Below, piece after piece: positions 47,801 through 57,379 of a stretch of 64,000 bases of DNA (its first letter is position 1; every line of letters starts with the position of its first letter). The notes under the pieces are model-generated. The model was not told the origin of the DNA. It searched no databases and saw nothing but the letters and a program-made list of their open reading frames with translations. Position numbers and translations under genes: made by a program. This DNA is from Ypsolopha sequella (lineage: Eukaryota; Arthropoda; Insecta; Lepidoptera; Ypsolophidae): NCBI GenBank assembly GCA_934047225.1, contig OW203989.1, positions 19,443,977 to 19,507,976 of the forward strand, read 5' to 3'.

Positions 47801-50800
47801 AAGAGTGAAATGGCACTCTACACACCTTTGTGTGTGCTTATCACTCACACGAACGCCAAAATCGCGAAAAAAAAATGATGCAAATCGATTCCTTGGATTG
47901 TGACAATGATGAACGATATAAACATTATGGGTTTGGATACGTAAACGAATGAAATTATGAAATCAAAATGTTCCGCGTTTCAGAAACGTCAGATCTATAG
48001 ACTAAAGACTTAGGACCTCAGAACAATATTATTGTTCTGAGCTTAGGATATACTGGCGTATAGACGAACTGACAGCCCAATAACGCGTGACAAATTTTGA
48101 TTTGTCATTGTGTGCGTCAACTAATGATGTTCATTTTACGTTCAAGAACTATCGCATTGTGTCAGGAGGATTATTAAGGTGTAAATACAATGATATCAGA
48201 AGAAATTGTAGAAAGGTTACCTAAACAAAAATCGGACTTCTAAAACGGCACACAACATAAATGACTTCAGTCAATTACGTAGTATAACAATGTCACATGG
48301 ACACGTGGAAGTGATAATTATCGCGAGCAAAAAAGAGGCAAGGCCTATATGTTGCTGTGTGTCGTCCCGTGCGACGTCCGCCGTGCGCTGATGCCGACGC
48401 AATACTGAGTTCAGGTTGGCAAATTAGCCACGTTTTAACGTGCTACAGTGCGCGCCAATCTTTTAGTCGCCTCTGAAGCTAGCCCAAGAATCGACGCATT
48501 AGCCGTTTTACGGTGTCAGGGGGACGTTACAGGAGCGAGGGCGCGGAGCACACCCGCCTGCGTGCCGCACCACACCCCCCGCTCGCCGTTCAGCAGGTGT
48601 CAACACTATGCGTTAGTATTAGTGCTACAGTGCGCGCCAATCTTTTAGTCGCCTCTGAAGCTAGCCCCAAGAATCGACGCATTATCCGTTTTACGGTGTC
48701 AGGGGGACGTTACAGGAGCGAGGGCGCGGAGCACACCCGCCTGCGTGCCGCACCACACCCCCCGCTCGCCTTTCAGCAGGTGTCAACACTATGCGTTAGT
48801 GTTAGTGCTACGTCCGTACACTACACACGCGCGCGTTGCATAAAAAGTACCTACGAGGAAAAAATTCTATGATTCGTTAAGTTAATCGTTGAATCTGTTT
48901 GTTATAGTTTATTGTTTCTGTTGCCTTTATTTGTTGTTTTGTTGATTTATTTTTGTTGAAGTTTTGTTGATTTAGTTTGTTAAAGTTTAGTGTTGTTGTT
49001 ATGCCTCGCGGATGTTATAGCGTTTTAAGGCGACAATGTAGGAAAATGGTGTATTAAAATAATTATTGAAGTCAGTGACAATGACAATGGACCCGACGAC
49101 GACACTGAGGAGGACCAAAATTCTACAGACGATAGTGATTCGGACAAAAATCTTCCTTCTTCAAGTAGGGAACAAGTTTTTATAGATGGTGTCTCACCTC
49201 TCTAAATAAAGTAACAACGTATGTGCCTATATTTGTACATTATAAATTTACTTATTTTTAATATTAATGCGTTTTATTTATATACTGAAAATTGCACTAA
49301 AATAATAAATAACTAATTGAATAGCTAGGTACAACAAGTACACCTTCCCACTTATAGTAAACATTAATGATCAATCGTTGATATTATTGTTTCCTTGACT
49401 GTACCTGCGCAAGCTTGCACTCGTAACTCACTCAGAGGCGACTAAAAGATTGGCGTGCACTATACTCGCGGATCGCCTATAACCTATCTACACTTTCTCT
49501 TATATCATTGTATAAGTATATATAAAATAAAATACTCGTTAAATTAACTTCGTTATTTATTCTTTTCGCCAGCATACCATTACATTTTTATTGAAATAAT
49601 GATCTGTATTATCAGATCTTGTAATTTTTTCTTGCCTTTTTTCCTTCTTTTTTTACAAATAAAGGCCTCAGCACACAGAATGCGGGGAAGTAGCATTAGT
49701 AGTTTTTTTAACGAAAACCCTAAATGAAATGGTCCAGATAATTGTAAAAAAAGTCAAAAATAGGTGTGATGGCGAGCAAAGCGAAGCGGAATATATTTTA
49801 ATATTTAAAACTTTAAAATTCAAATTCACAGAAAAATGGAAACTTTGCGATGACAGTATACATGATACATAGATATTAGGTTTTGTAGGATAATAAAAGA
49901 GCAAATTTTGAATTTAAGAATTCAATTTTGAATAATTACAAAAAGGCGGGTTTTTTAAAATCTGCTTTCTTTAAGGGCTCTTAACAGAAAGTTTGCAATT
50001 ATCCGGATTTTTTTGCTAAATTCTAGGGATTCCGTTTTTTCCGATTATTCTGCGATATTGTTATCGATAACATTTTCGATAATCGAGCAGTAACGTACAT
50101 GTAAATTATGTTGATGAAAAATATTTTCACCAAAATCATGCACCTAAACAACATGACTTTTTTTCCATGCAGAATATGAAAATTCACAATACAATTGTTA
50201 TTATTTCGTATTTTAAACAGAATATAACAGAAATTGGACCTGGCATCAGTTGAGTATCTTAATTCTTACTTAATTAAGAATTAAGATACTCAACTGATGC
50301 CGGGTCCAGGTCGGACCCGAAATATATCTTGAGATTTCCTTGTATTTGTTTATCTTATTTATCAGTATATTTATATATATATTTTTAAAAACTTTAAAAG
50401 CTGTTATAGTGTATATTCAAAAAAAAAATTTTTTTCATTAATGGCGTCCATGTGAAAAGTTTTATTTTCTCCTATTTTACGCTAGCCGGAGACGCAGTGG
50501 TTGTCGTAACAGCCACTTTTCAAGGCACGCTGAAATGAACATTATTTCAATGTCGTTTCCGTTGATATTTGTACCGACACACATCGAGTTGCTAATTTAG
50601 CGTGGTCATGCGCCATAAAGAATATTTTTCTCCCTCGCACGCTATGTTTGTCTATACGCCAGTATATCCTAAGTCTATGATCAGATCTGTATTGCATGTT
50701 TAAACGGCCGTTCACTGTTTTGGGTTTGCAAAAACGTAATATCATACAACGCAACTTTAAACGCAAATTGATCATCAAATAATTTTTACAAAGAATTAAT

Positions 50801-51016
50801 TTTATACTAATTAATTAACTCCAGAGATTATCTCCTACATCCAACGTCACTAACAAATATCTCTCTATGATTCAAGTGTTTCAAGGTTTTTTTTCATAAT
50901 AATAATTATATTTTCAACGCGGGCATAGCCGCAGGTTAATCTAGTAAATAAATAAGATATCTATAAGTATGTAGGTACTTACATTTTGATAAAGCGAGTC
51001 TCCATCCTGCTAACAT
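29813..51016 (-). CDS. SLC17-type MFS anion/phosphate transporter, copy 3 (complete, 518 aa)
   Basis: Eight exons: 51016-50983, 41496-41270, 36775-36539, 36445-36239, 34075-33902, 33034-32818, 31076-30838 and 30034-29813 (1557 nt with stop). Phases match copy 2 at every junction. Exon 1 encodes MLAGWRLALSK and lies 9.5 kb upstream of exon 2; it is the least certain exon, chosen for its GWRL motif, phase-1 donor (GTAAGT) and likeness to the other copies. Exon 2 gives FIIPQRYVLSIMTLFAIANA with one NVT site in the following loop. Later marks are FEWSEATQGLILSAFYYG, IPGGILAERFGGKW, RVIEGLGEG, WAPPPERARIGS, IGHDWGYF, NALDISPNYAG and WWDDVKKHGYPADWKHGP. The C-terminal tail after WKHGP is charged (SESDKTEQADGKTKH) and differs from copy 2 (ERKVVKKKIVHPKHDHSPVA), which is where paralogs may differ in trafficking. 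No damage is seen in the reading frame. Confidence 0.88.
30123..30163. repeat. Hairpin with 15 nt arms
   Basis: ATTGCAGTCTAGATC and GATCTGGACTGCAAT pair with one mismatch around a 10 nt loop, in the last intron of transporter copy 3. Too short for a miRNA precursor. Confidence 0.45.
31696..31835. mobile_element. MITE, TIR TTTAGTGCTGTCA, copy 2
   Basis: GAAGGCTTTACTTTAGTTTT and AAAACTAAAATTATAGCCTTC close the element, with TTTTAGTGCTGTCA and TTTTGACAGCACTAAAA inside. Relative of 10855-10980, in intron 6 of copy 3. Confidence 0.65.
32060..32230 (-). repeat. Dispersed repeat with relatives at 51465 and 58440
   Basis: On minus: GACGATAGGGTTCACCATCC, CGTTGGTGAAAAGCGGGTGC, ATTTCACAGTTCACACTCCG, CCTCTGACACC. 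The same order with changes appears on plus at 58450-58590 and in part at 51465-51550. Family not named. Confidence 0.6.
32347..32404 (+). repeat. Hairpin TAAAACAC / GTGTTTTA with GAGCGTAGCGA loop
   Basis: Perfect 8 bp stem (32347-32354 with 32366-32373) around the 11 nt loop GAGCGTAGCGA. A second imperfect hairpin (CGTAA / TTACG) follows within 30 bases. Same loop as at 8.6 and 9.4 kb with unrelated stem. Confidence 0.65.
33470..33840 (+). mobile_element. LINE 3' tail fragment
   Basis: Ends AAAGTGTATTATGTATACAT and then TTGAATTTGAATTTGG, the short repeated tail common at 3' ends of moth LINEs. The piece GGTCTCCGGTATGGGTTTGG lies upstream. A relative is at 52270-52592. It lies in intron 5 of transporter copy 3. 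Confidence 0.5.
34897..35041. repeat. Foldback element with internal hairpin GTCGAAACGTC
   Basis: CATTATGAGTATAAGATT (34901) and GATTCTTATACTCATAATG (35017) are inverted. Inside, CGACAGCCTACAGAGGCGTC forms a small stem followed by GAAACGTC. No ORF. Confidence 0.5.
35834..35870 (-). mobile_element. Helitron-like 3' end
   Basis: On minus, CAACGCAGGAGAAGCTGCGG GCAAAAG and then CTGGT: a GC hairpin followed by CTRRT, the terminal structure of Helitrons. Flank 35870-36000 may be body sequence. Similar ends lie at 50915-50944 and 59970-60000. Confidence 0.5.
37850..38060 (+). repeat. LINE-like tail with 45 bp tandem duplication
   Basis: TTTGAAGTTAGTGTCTATTT followed by TAAGTATTATTTATAATTTA occurs twice in tandem (about 37935-38024). 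Upstream CACCACCAGCCTGCTGGGGA is GC-rich. Ends near AATAAATAATATTG. Confidence 0.45.
38288..38646. mobile_element. MITE with about 160 bp inverted arms
   Basis: Left arm GCGGTTTTGCAGCTGGATTG, AACCCGCC, TAATAAATCGAAGGAGAACA; right arm carries the complements ending CGGCTGCGAAACCGC. A single related arm lies at 49845-49985 (GATGACAGTATACATGATAC, AAGGCGGGTTTTTTAAAATC). Confidence 0.65.
39543..39615 (+). repeat. Dispersed repeat, inverted copy at 62868-62950
   Basis: GCTGAAGAGCTACAATACCT and TTGCCTAGCAATAAATAAAA occur in reverse near 62900-62945. Remaining sequence 39620-41260 shows nothing recognisable apart from a 102 codon plus ORF (40927-41235) of low complexity. Confidence 0.55.
41890..42160 (+). 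repeat. Dispersed repeat, relative of 24000-24250
   Basis: CCTCGATAGAAATAATTGTT followed 170 bases on by AAAACCAACTTTTTTTCC and CCTCTCGCACTGCGCGA. Lies upstream of exon 2 of transporter copy 3, in intron 1. Confidence 0.5.
42310..42885. mobile_element. Foldback element with related arm at 59719
   Basis: TTGATGGTCGTAGATAAAGT, CAACTGAACATAATTAGACA and CCCGTGCAAATCTATTAC at the left are answered in reverse at 42770-42880 (TAATAGATTTGCTCCAGTG, TAATTATGTTCATTTACACA, AAGACCATCAAAAACAA). A single arm lies at 59719-59800. Confidence 0.55.
43175..43213. repeat. Perfect 39 nt palindrome
   Basis: ATCAATGATCTTCCAGCCC and GGGCTGGAAGATCATTGAT are exact reverse complements around a single T. No related copy was seen in the window. 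Confidence 0.85.
43904..44124. mobile_element. hAT-like MITE, second copy, 8 bp TSD
   Basis: CAGTGGCGTGCATAGAACTT at the left, TTTGCACGCCACTG at the right; flanks GCAATAAT (43896-43903) and GCAATTAT (44125-44132) are a slightly decayed duplication. Internal GTGAACATTTT and CTTGACCTTCTGA are shared with 25387-25648. Confidence 0.8.
45185..46552. mobile_element. Large foldback structure carrying an RTE fragment
   Basis: Arms about 45185-45417 and 46330-46552 share in inverse orientation GGTGTGTACGGAACCCTCAG, ACGAGTCCTATTC, AAAGGTTCCAAGACTTTTCA and GCCTTATAATTCTGGTGCTG. A shorter inverted pair lies inside (CACCCACTCGCAAGTTCA at 45436 and its complement at 45752). Confidence 0.6.
45880..46320 (+). 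pseudogene. RTE-type LINE C-terminal fragment
   Basis: Frames read SECWTTKKTHEQQLHVAEMK, then MLRWAGGVTRLD, then RNEYVRGSFKVAPITEKLTE and RLRWYGHVMRREENYFVKKA. These are the closing motifs of RTE-clade ORFs. A stop (TAA at 46017) and frame changes break it; it ends with an AGAAGAAG run. Confidence 0.75.
46560..48000. other. No recognisable gene
   Basis: Part of intron 1 of transporter copy 3. Only a scrap of the ATACAAGGTGTAACAG MITE (GAACAACTTTTACTATAGAG at 47598) and low-complexity DNA were seen. Confidence 0.5.
48441..48811 (+). repeat. GC-rich tandem duplication, period 182-183 bp
   Basis: Two units (48441-48622 and 48623-48805) differ at only a few positions; a third begins (TGCTAC, 48806). 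Each unit starts with the transposon end and contains GGGGGACGTTACAGGAGCGA and ACCACACCCCCCGCTCGCC. Strong G/C content against an AT-rich background. Confidence 0.85.
48446..49462 (+). mobile_element. TA-flanked DNA element, TIR CAGTGCGCGCCAATCTTTTA
   Basis: The left end CAGTGCGCGCCAATCTTTTA GTCGCCTCTGA is answered at 49431-49462 by TCAGAGGCGACTAAAAGATT GGCGTGCACTA, with TA outside both. Between 49060 and 49205 a frame reads DNDNGPDDDTEEDQNSTDDS, acidic like the N-terminus of piggyBac-type transposases, but no catalytic part is present. A 48970-49050 frame starts MPRGCYSVLRRQCRK and stops. The smaller element at 61368-61494 has the same kind of ends. Confidence 0.6.
50236..50333 (+). repeat. 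Inverted repeat with CTGATGCC-stem-GAAATATAT block
   Basis: Arms GGACCTGGCATCAGTTGAGT and ACTCAACTGATGCCGGGTCC enclose a TTAATTAAG-rich centre. After the right arm, GGGTCC and GGACCC form a stem and CTCAA (50289) can pair with TTGAG (50329-50333). Compare 26458-26500. Confidence 0.7.
50915..50944 (+). mobile_element. Helitron-like 3' end
   Basis: CAACGCGGGCATAGCCGCAG GTTAAT then CTAGT: GC hairpin plus CTRRT. It ends 39 bases before the 3' border of exon 1 of transporter copy 3 on the plus map. Confidence 0.5.
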
Positions 51017-51089
51017 TGTTAAATTTTTGGTCACCTTTAACAAAAATAAAACAAATATATAAACATAACGCATGTAAATTATAAAGAAT

Positions 51090-51290
51090 ACTTGATTGAT
51101 TGTAGCCGAAAAAAACTTGGTCTTGTACAAAATTCATGCAAAAATACTGTCCAATGTACGGACGCCAACATGACAGGCTCCCAATCGTCAGTCCTTATTG
51201 CGGCGTCATAGTTCATAGGAATCTTGAACTGCAGGCGACTGTACATGGATCAAATACATTCTAAAGCCCGTTGTTGTGAAACTGCACACA
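51090..51290 (-). promoter_or_regulatory. Upstream block of transporter copy 3, duplicated at 54987-55140
   Basis: CTTGATTGATTGTAGCCGAA, AAAACTTGGTCTT, AAAATACTGT..GTACG and TGTTGTGAAACTGCACACA recur in the same order at 54987-55140. The block starts about 75 bases upstream of the Met codon of exon 1, so it may be 5' UTR or promoter. This is inference from position and conservation; no core promoter element was proven. Confidence 0.35.
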
Positions 51291-51399
51291 GCCACACACT
51301 GTCTGTTGTTGAAAACACTCTAATAATAATAAAATAAAAATAAAAAACTATCAGTGTCGTGGAACAACCAGTTGGAACGAAGTTCCTTTTGCTACTGAC

Positions 51400-51830
51400 G
51401 TTTAAATCCCGTAAGTAGGAGCACATTTGTAAACAGCCTGAATTTTCCGGAATCTATCACGCTGGGACATAATTATCTTTGGTGAAACATCCTTGCAGTC
51501 CTTGCAGACCACACTCGGAGACATCTCTGACACCCCTTTGAGGATTTATGTCGTGACGATGTCTAAACAATTGTAATTAAGTTGCCGAATAGGACGGCAA
51601 TAAGTATTAAAACTCCAATAAAATTCCGGTACCAAAAAAGGCATAGGGTAATTCCAGGAAAGATGCCACAGTGGGATAGTTGTCTCAATTTCAAAATCTC
51701 GCAGTTCCATAAGAGTGGACCTACCCAATCTTTCAATGGTACCAGTCATTTGAAACCTCCTTCTTTCCCATCCCACCTCAATGCATCGGCGACACTTATC
51801 AGAATAATATTTATAGTATGATATCTATGA
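51400..51830. other. Unassigned stretch open on both strands
   Basis: 51546-51776 minus (MGWERRRFQMTGTIERLGRS) and 51582-51821 plus (MPNRTAISIKTPIKFRYQKR) overlap and are both open for over 75 codons. Preceded by a scrap of the repeat seen at 32.1 and 58.5 kb (51465-51550). Probably a transposon remnant; no domain recognised. Confidence 0.3.
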
Positions 51831-52269
51831 TCGGCGACCGTTATTCATAGTACTCTATATCGGCGACGACCGACGCGACGTCCGACGACGATACTGTGGA
51901 AAGTATTATTTATGTGACCTCTTTGTCTAATATCTTTAAACTATAGGTAGCTATTAAGAGGGCATATTCAGCACTGCGTCCTCATAAAGCATTTTGTGAT
52001 TATTTAATTTAAGTACTTTGATAAAATCCGAATCATGATTTGCTGCTCTATTACTAATATTGCTGCAAATTGTTGCAAAAACTCTTCGTCTTTCATGACT
52101 TTTCAATTCCGGACATCTAAAGTAAACCTTAATATGCATAACAAAAAATGTGCCCTAGAAACTACGCCCCAAATTGCAGAATCTTCCATAATCGTTTATG
52201 GAATATTATTGCTGCAGATATATTTAATTTCCTATGACATCAATTATAAGGCTGTACAATATATCATTT

Positions 52270-52592
52270 TTTGTTAATCGATATATTGCTACATTAATTA
52301 AATACACCTTTAATTCAGTTCATGTATATTTATTATTTTATTACATACATTTTTATAAGATTAAATTTGACTCGTAAAAAGTGTATTATGTATACCTACT
52401 TTACAAAAAAAACTTTAATGAAATAAACCTTTAATTTAGTGAAATGTACATTTATTATTTTATTACATATATTTTTATTATATATTTTATATATTTTTAT
52501 TTAAATTTTACTCGTCAAAAGTGTATTACGTATACCTATACCTACTTTACAAAATAAACTATTTAAATTTGAATTTGAATTTGAATTCGATC
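52270..52592 (+). mobile_element. LINE 3' tail, internally duplicated
   Basis: GTTCATGTATATTTATTATT and AAAAAGTGTATTATGTATAC occur twice (about 52315-52410 and 52440-52550), ending AATTTGAATTTGAATTTGAA. Relative of 33665-33840. Confidence 0.5.
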
Positions 52593-52599
52593 AATTTAG

Positions 52600-54980
52600 T
52601 TATATTTGCCGATTACTAGACGCAGCTCAATTCATTTTGTTTTTGAGAAAATAAATTTTGGAGCTAACCAAAACCTCTTTAATTTATATGATAGCCTTGT
52701 AAAACTCGATGGATTAACAACTTACAATGAAAGAACCGGTGCATTATATTTCTTTCACTAATAACGCAAAATTCTGTTGTTAGATTTTATAAATAAGTCA
52801 ACTCACCATTTCAAGCAAAGGAAATTTTGAGGAAATAACAGTTCTGCTTATACACACAGTATTTTCCACACAGAAATATAGAAAAATGTCTCGTTTTGTC
52901 TATCTGTCATTTCTTCATTCATTACGTATTGCGGCAAATCGAATCCTTACACTAAGACGAAACTTGTTCAAATGCAGCTTAAACGTTTTAGTACCAACAT
53001 ACAAAATACCTATGTTTTACAGTATATTACTACCACTCAGAACTTGATTGTCTTAACCCTTATTTTAAAGTTAATAAGAGCTATTGTAGAACAAGATCTT
53101 TGGTAATTGTAAGGACGCAGATCACTAAAGATTTCGAGCTAATCGCTGAAAGTAAATATTCGTGAAACAATAATAAAAGTGTTATTATTACTATGTTTTC
53201 ATGTACATAAATAAACATACATAATTACGTATTGTATGAGGTTTATATACAAAAAGAAATGGCATAGGTGACCCGAGATTGAGTACATCATATCGCCTCA
53301 AGTATAACGGAACTCTATAACATTTCATTATTGTTTAACTAGGTGCTCTGAGCTCTAACTGTTATAAACCGAATCGAAATATCACGCGCTCTCGGAAAAC
53401 CGAGTTTTTATCAAACAATTCAGCTTCTTATTGAAATAAAAACGTACTACTAAGTACTAGATAATATAATTGAAAAATATTTTATAAAGAAACAACCAAA
53501 ATGAAATCGATACTCAAGAGAAAACAGTAAGAAGTCTAAAATAGAAAACTTACAAATAAATTTATTAATGGTAAATAAATGAATCAATTGACTTAATTCA
53601 TAAGAAGAACGCAGGTATATTTTTTTATAACTGTGTATATCCTGATTATAGCAAATCGAATATATAAATCGATTGTAAACGGATAGTAAGTCAATTAATT
53701 GAAAATCAATTATGTTATCGGTTAAGAAGGGGCCTAAAGGGAATTCCTTTTTTGAGGGATCCTTGAACATAATGGATTTATACATATAGTTGTGGCTGAC
53801 AAACAAACGAATATTCTATCCTGTTCTATATTTTGCCACTTTACACATTTGTTTACAATTATTTCAAGAGCATTATCATTGGCATCATTAATTCCTACTT
53901 GGTCGATTAAACAATACCTTCTAGGTTTAGCCCGTGACTTCGACCGTGCTACACACTTACGGAATAGACTAATAAATAATGCACTCTACACATAAAGTTA
54001 ACACCAGTGACCCTTACCTACTTTGGGCTTCCCTTCTCTTGATAAATTTTAATACCGCATGACAATTCAAAACCTAAATTTACTTCTGGGACTCTAATAT
54101 TAGTTTAAATTTGATATTAGATTGATGCTACTTCCTTTTTTCATAGAAAATGTAAGGAATGGCATGAATTTAAGGTCAACCTCGAACTTGAAATGCTTAC
54201 ACGAAACTGTAATCGTGGATATTTTTAAACTATTTATTACTCTTTATTATATATTATGTATTTCTTATTTTTAAACAATTTTTTATATTCTACGGAAATG
54301 GATTCTAAAATTTAAAATTTAGCCTTTATGTTAGTAAAATTTACAGATATACCTATGTAGTTCTGTGCTATTTTTTATTTAATGGTATAATATACAAGCC
54401 AATAATTGAGACGTAGTTACAATTGTATAAGCACTTTGCGGTAGTATCAGGAAAAACACAATAACTATACCAGATACGTTATAATATAACATATAACATT
54501 ATAACATTATTTGTTATTAAGAACCTATTGCAGTATGAACTACGACATGTTCTTTGTGAGACATCGCTACTTTTTCTATCAATACATTTTGTCTTTACTT
54601 TATTTTTGAAAGTTTTTTAAGCGAGGAATTGGAATATTGGCATTTTTTGGAGCCTTTTTGAAAATTAACAAAACATTTTTGAAACCTTTTTCTAGATTTC
54701 TGTAATACAAAAACGTGATTGAAAAACTTTCACTCGATAGAAATAATAATCTAAATATGGTCTCCATCGACACCGTCCTGTCTTTTTCTTTATTTATCGA
54801 AAAGATAAGGATAGAATGCTCAAATTAAGTTTAGTCCTATCAAATAAGTACACGGTATACACTACGTCTTTCAATACAATATTACACGGTATACACTACG
54901 TCTTTCCAAAACCAAATCTAAACGTAGTCTTACCCAGGTAAAATCAGTTTAAGAAAATAATTTCACGGTAATATGTATTA
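52600..54980. other. No recognisable gene
   Basis: AT-rich sequence without a coding signal. Only a scrap of the 24.0/41.9 kb repeat (TTTCACTCGATAGAAATAAT at 54729) and a direct repeat CACGGTATACACTACGTCTT (54852 and 54888) stand out. Confidence 0.5.
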
Positions 54981-56131
54981 CAGATTACTTGATTGATTTT
55001 ACCCGGAAAAAACTTGGTCTTTAATTGAATTCACACTAAAATACTGTTTTGTGTACGTGCAAAATATATTGTACTGTACACACCAATCAATGTAGGTGAT
55101 ATTTAAAAAAAATCTGATGTTGTAAAACTGCGCAAACTGTTTTTAACGATAATCTCGTAATAGCTCGAATTCAATAAAGTTTCCATGTGAATGATTTCCA
55201 AAATCATCACCAAATTCAGTAGTTTAAATTAAAAAAGTATACTACACACGAACTTTGCGTTTTTTGACGGACTTACAAAGTAATTGAAAATGTTATGTAA
55301 TTTTTCACGTGGTTATTTATTTATCATTTCAAATTGAACTAATAAATAACTAAAATGGAAACTTACTTGAAACTAACCTGCGATGTAAAGCCTTACAGCA
55401 TCAGTGTGTTTTTCAGGTTTATATCCTATTGATCTTTATTTGCAACGTGAACTTGGGTTTTATCATTACCTAAGTGTATCAGTAGAAACTGTCAACGATA
55501 CTGGCAGTTTCATAATGTTATTTCTTATTTTGAGAACATCTTACCAGTGATCTTTATCAGTGGATTGTCGGTTTTATCTTGGTTATTTTATATTTTTGTT
55601 GCAGAGCAACTTGGTAAATGTTTAAAGTGGCTCCCACTGAAGTTGACTGTCAGTCTATATTATACTTTAATACTCGTATATCTACACCCATCTATACAAT
55701 CTTAACGAAGTTTCGACTGTATGCAAATGCAAAATTTTTCGAAAAGTGGTAAATTCCGTGTGGTTTTTAACATTATACAGGCCAAAACAGTATATTGGAA
55801 TTTTTGTCTGTATGTGTACGAGTATGAACAAACCAGAACCCATTTTGATGGGAATATCCATGGAATATCACTGTTTTGTATCTTACTTTCAGGAGTGACA
55901 TAAGCTTAAAATCGTCATGGTAACATATCAAAAATTGGCTTAGACTACATTTTAATGCAAACTCTTTCTTGCCAAGGATCAAATAAAATGGTTAAAATAC
56001 AATGAAATAAATATACAAAAAATATATTTTATTATACTCCCGTGGCACTAGAAAGCATTTCCTACCAATGCTATTCTACCGCATATGACGAATGCAAGAC
56101 TGAACGCCTTGGCTTTCTCAGGAACAGTGGG

Positions 56132-56285
56132 TCTACCGCGTAATTCTCATTTACATCAACATCAACTTGAGATTGAAATTTGGCGTGCGTGCGACGACGC
56201 CCGCCTAACATGCCATCTCTTTTGCACGCGTTGAATTTCGCATGCATTTGCTTGAAGTTGATACAAATGAGAATTACGCGGTAGA
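56132..56285. mobile_element. MITE, TIR TCTACCGCGTAATTCTCATT
   Basis: Left end TCTACCGCGTAATTCTCATT and right end AATGAGAATTACGCGGTAGA, arms of about 33 bp including ACATCAACTTGA-type inner sequence; 154 bp in all. Confidence 0.7.
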
Positions 56286-56667
56286 GCCCCAGCTTCCATG
56301 TTATATTCCGGTGATGGAAAGAGCAGTTCCACAACATTAGCATAACTTAAATTGCTGACATAGCTCTCATTAATATAGCTAGGAACGTACGAACCGCTCA
56401 GTTCAACAATCAGGCTGTGCATATAAAGATTGAAGAGAGAGCAGGTGAAGACAATCCTCTCCACCTCATACCGCACTCCTACCTGATATCGTTGCTAATG
56501 AAAATCCCTTAGATAAAATCATATTGGTAAAAAATTCATATAAAGGTGTCTGAATCTTTTTACTCATGTAAAAAGGCTCAAAACGACATCCACAGTAGAA
56601 GGCCCTGGGTGAAATCCTAACTGTAATATAGGTGGGTGTCCATTATCTGCAATGTTACTGTCGCAGG

Positions 56668-57034
56668 CAAATAGTAAAATCCCGCCATTTACAAACGGCG
56701 TCGTCAGTTTCCGAACGCTCGCTATTTTGCTATTGGACGTATCTTCATAGTAGAATTCAGCATTTTCTAATTTGCCTCGGCATTTAAAGTAATTCTGTTA
56801 AAAATATTGAGGGTCAGTCGCTCCGCTCCGCTTCGCTTGACTCCCAATATGTTAGGTACATGTTACTTGTAAATTGAACACGGTCCCCATCGCTCCGCTC
56901 GTCGTCGCACCTATTTTTCTCTTTTTGGTGATTAACTTTCGATTTTGGCTTTTTAGAAGTAATTTTACAAATGAAAAAATTACCATTTAGAAACTGACGA
57001 CGCCATTTATAAACGGCAGAATTTTGACTATTTG
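56668..57034. mobile_element. Inverted-repeat element with GCGAAGCG-rich core
   Basis: CAAATAGTAAAATCCCGCCA plus GGCGTCGTCAGTTTC at the left are answered in reverse at 56991-57034. The inner part has CGCTCCGCTCCGCTTCGCTT (56819) and ATCGCTCCGCTCGTCGTCGC (56889), related to 49755-49785. Confidence 0.65.
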
Positions 57035-57379
57035 ATTACCATCGTATATTTAATTATAGAGTTTTTTACCGGTATCGCGTTGGCCCAGGTAAAACATACA
57101 TAACTCTAATGTATTAAGAGTATTTCTATAGAACTGACATTTATTTTTTCCCTCAATTATTATTTAAATAATTAATATTTTTTGATAAACTGTGTTTTAT
57201 CAAATATTCAATTAAATGCTTTTAATTTAATTTTTTATATACAACAATGACGTGTAAATGTTTATTTACCAATAAATGATTTGTATTGTATTGTATTGTA
57301 TCGTATCGGAACTGTTTTTATAAGGAATCTGCTCTTGAAGATGTCCATAACCGAGATACAATGTATAAAACATGGTCTT

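Larger units (their letters stand above)
48043..50672. repeat. Outer inverted repeat TTAGGATATACTGGCGTATA
   Basis: CTTAGGATATACTGGCGTAT at 48043 is answered by ATACGCCAGTATATCCTAAG at 50655. The 2.6 kb between holds other elements, so this may be a composite. A fused version (TTAGGATATCCAGTATATCC) is at 62764-62800. Also at 48016-48040 lies a 12 bp-arm palindrome CTCAGAACAATATTATTGTT. Confidence 0.45.

Noticed and set aside
48513..48872. 119 codon plus ORF in the GC-rich tandem repeat
   Set aside because: The protein repeats itself only because the DNA is duplicated; no domain and GC-rich DNA lacks stops.
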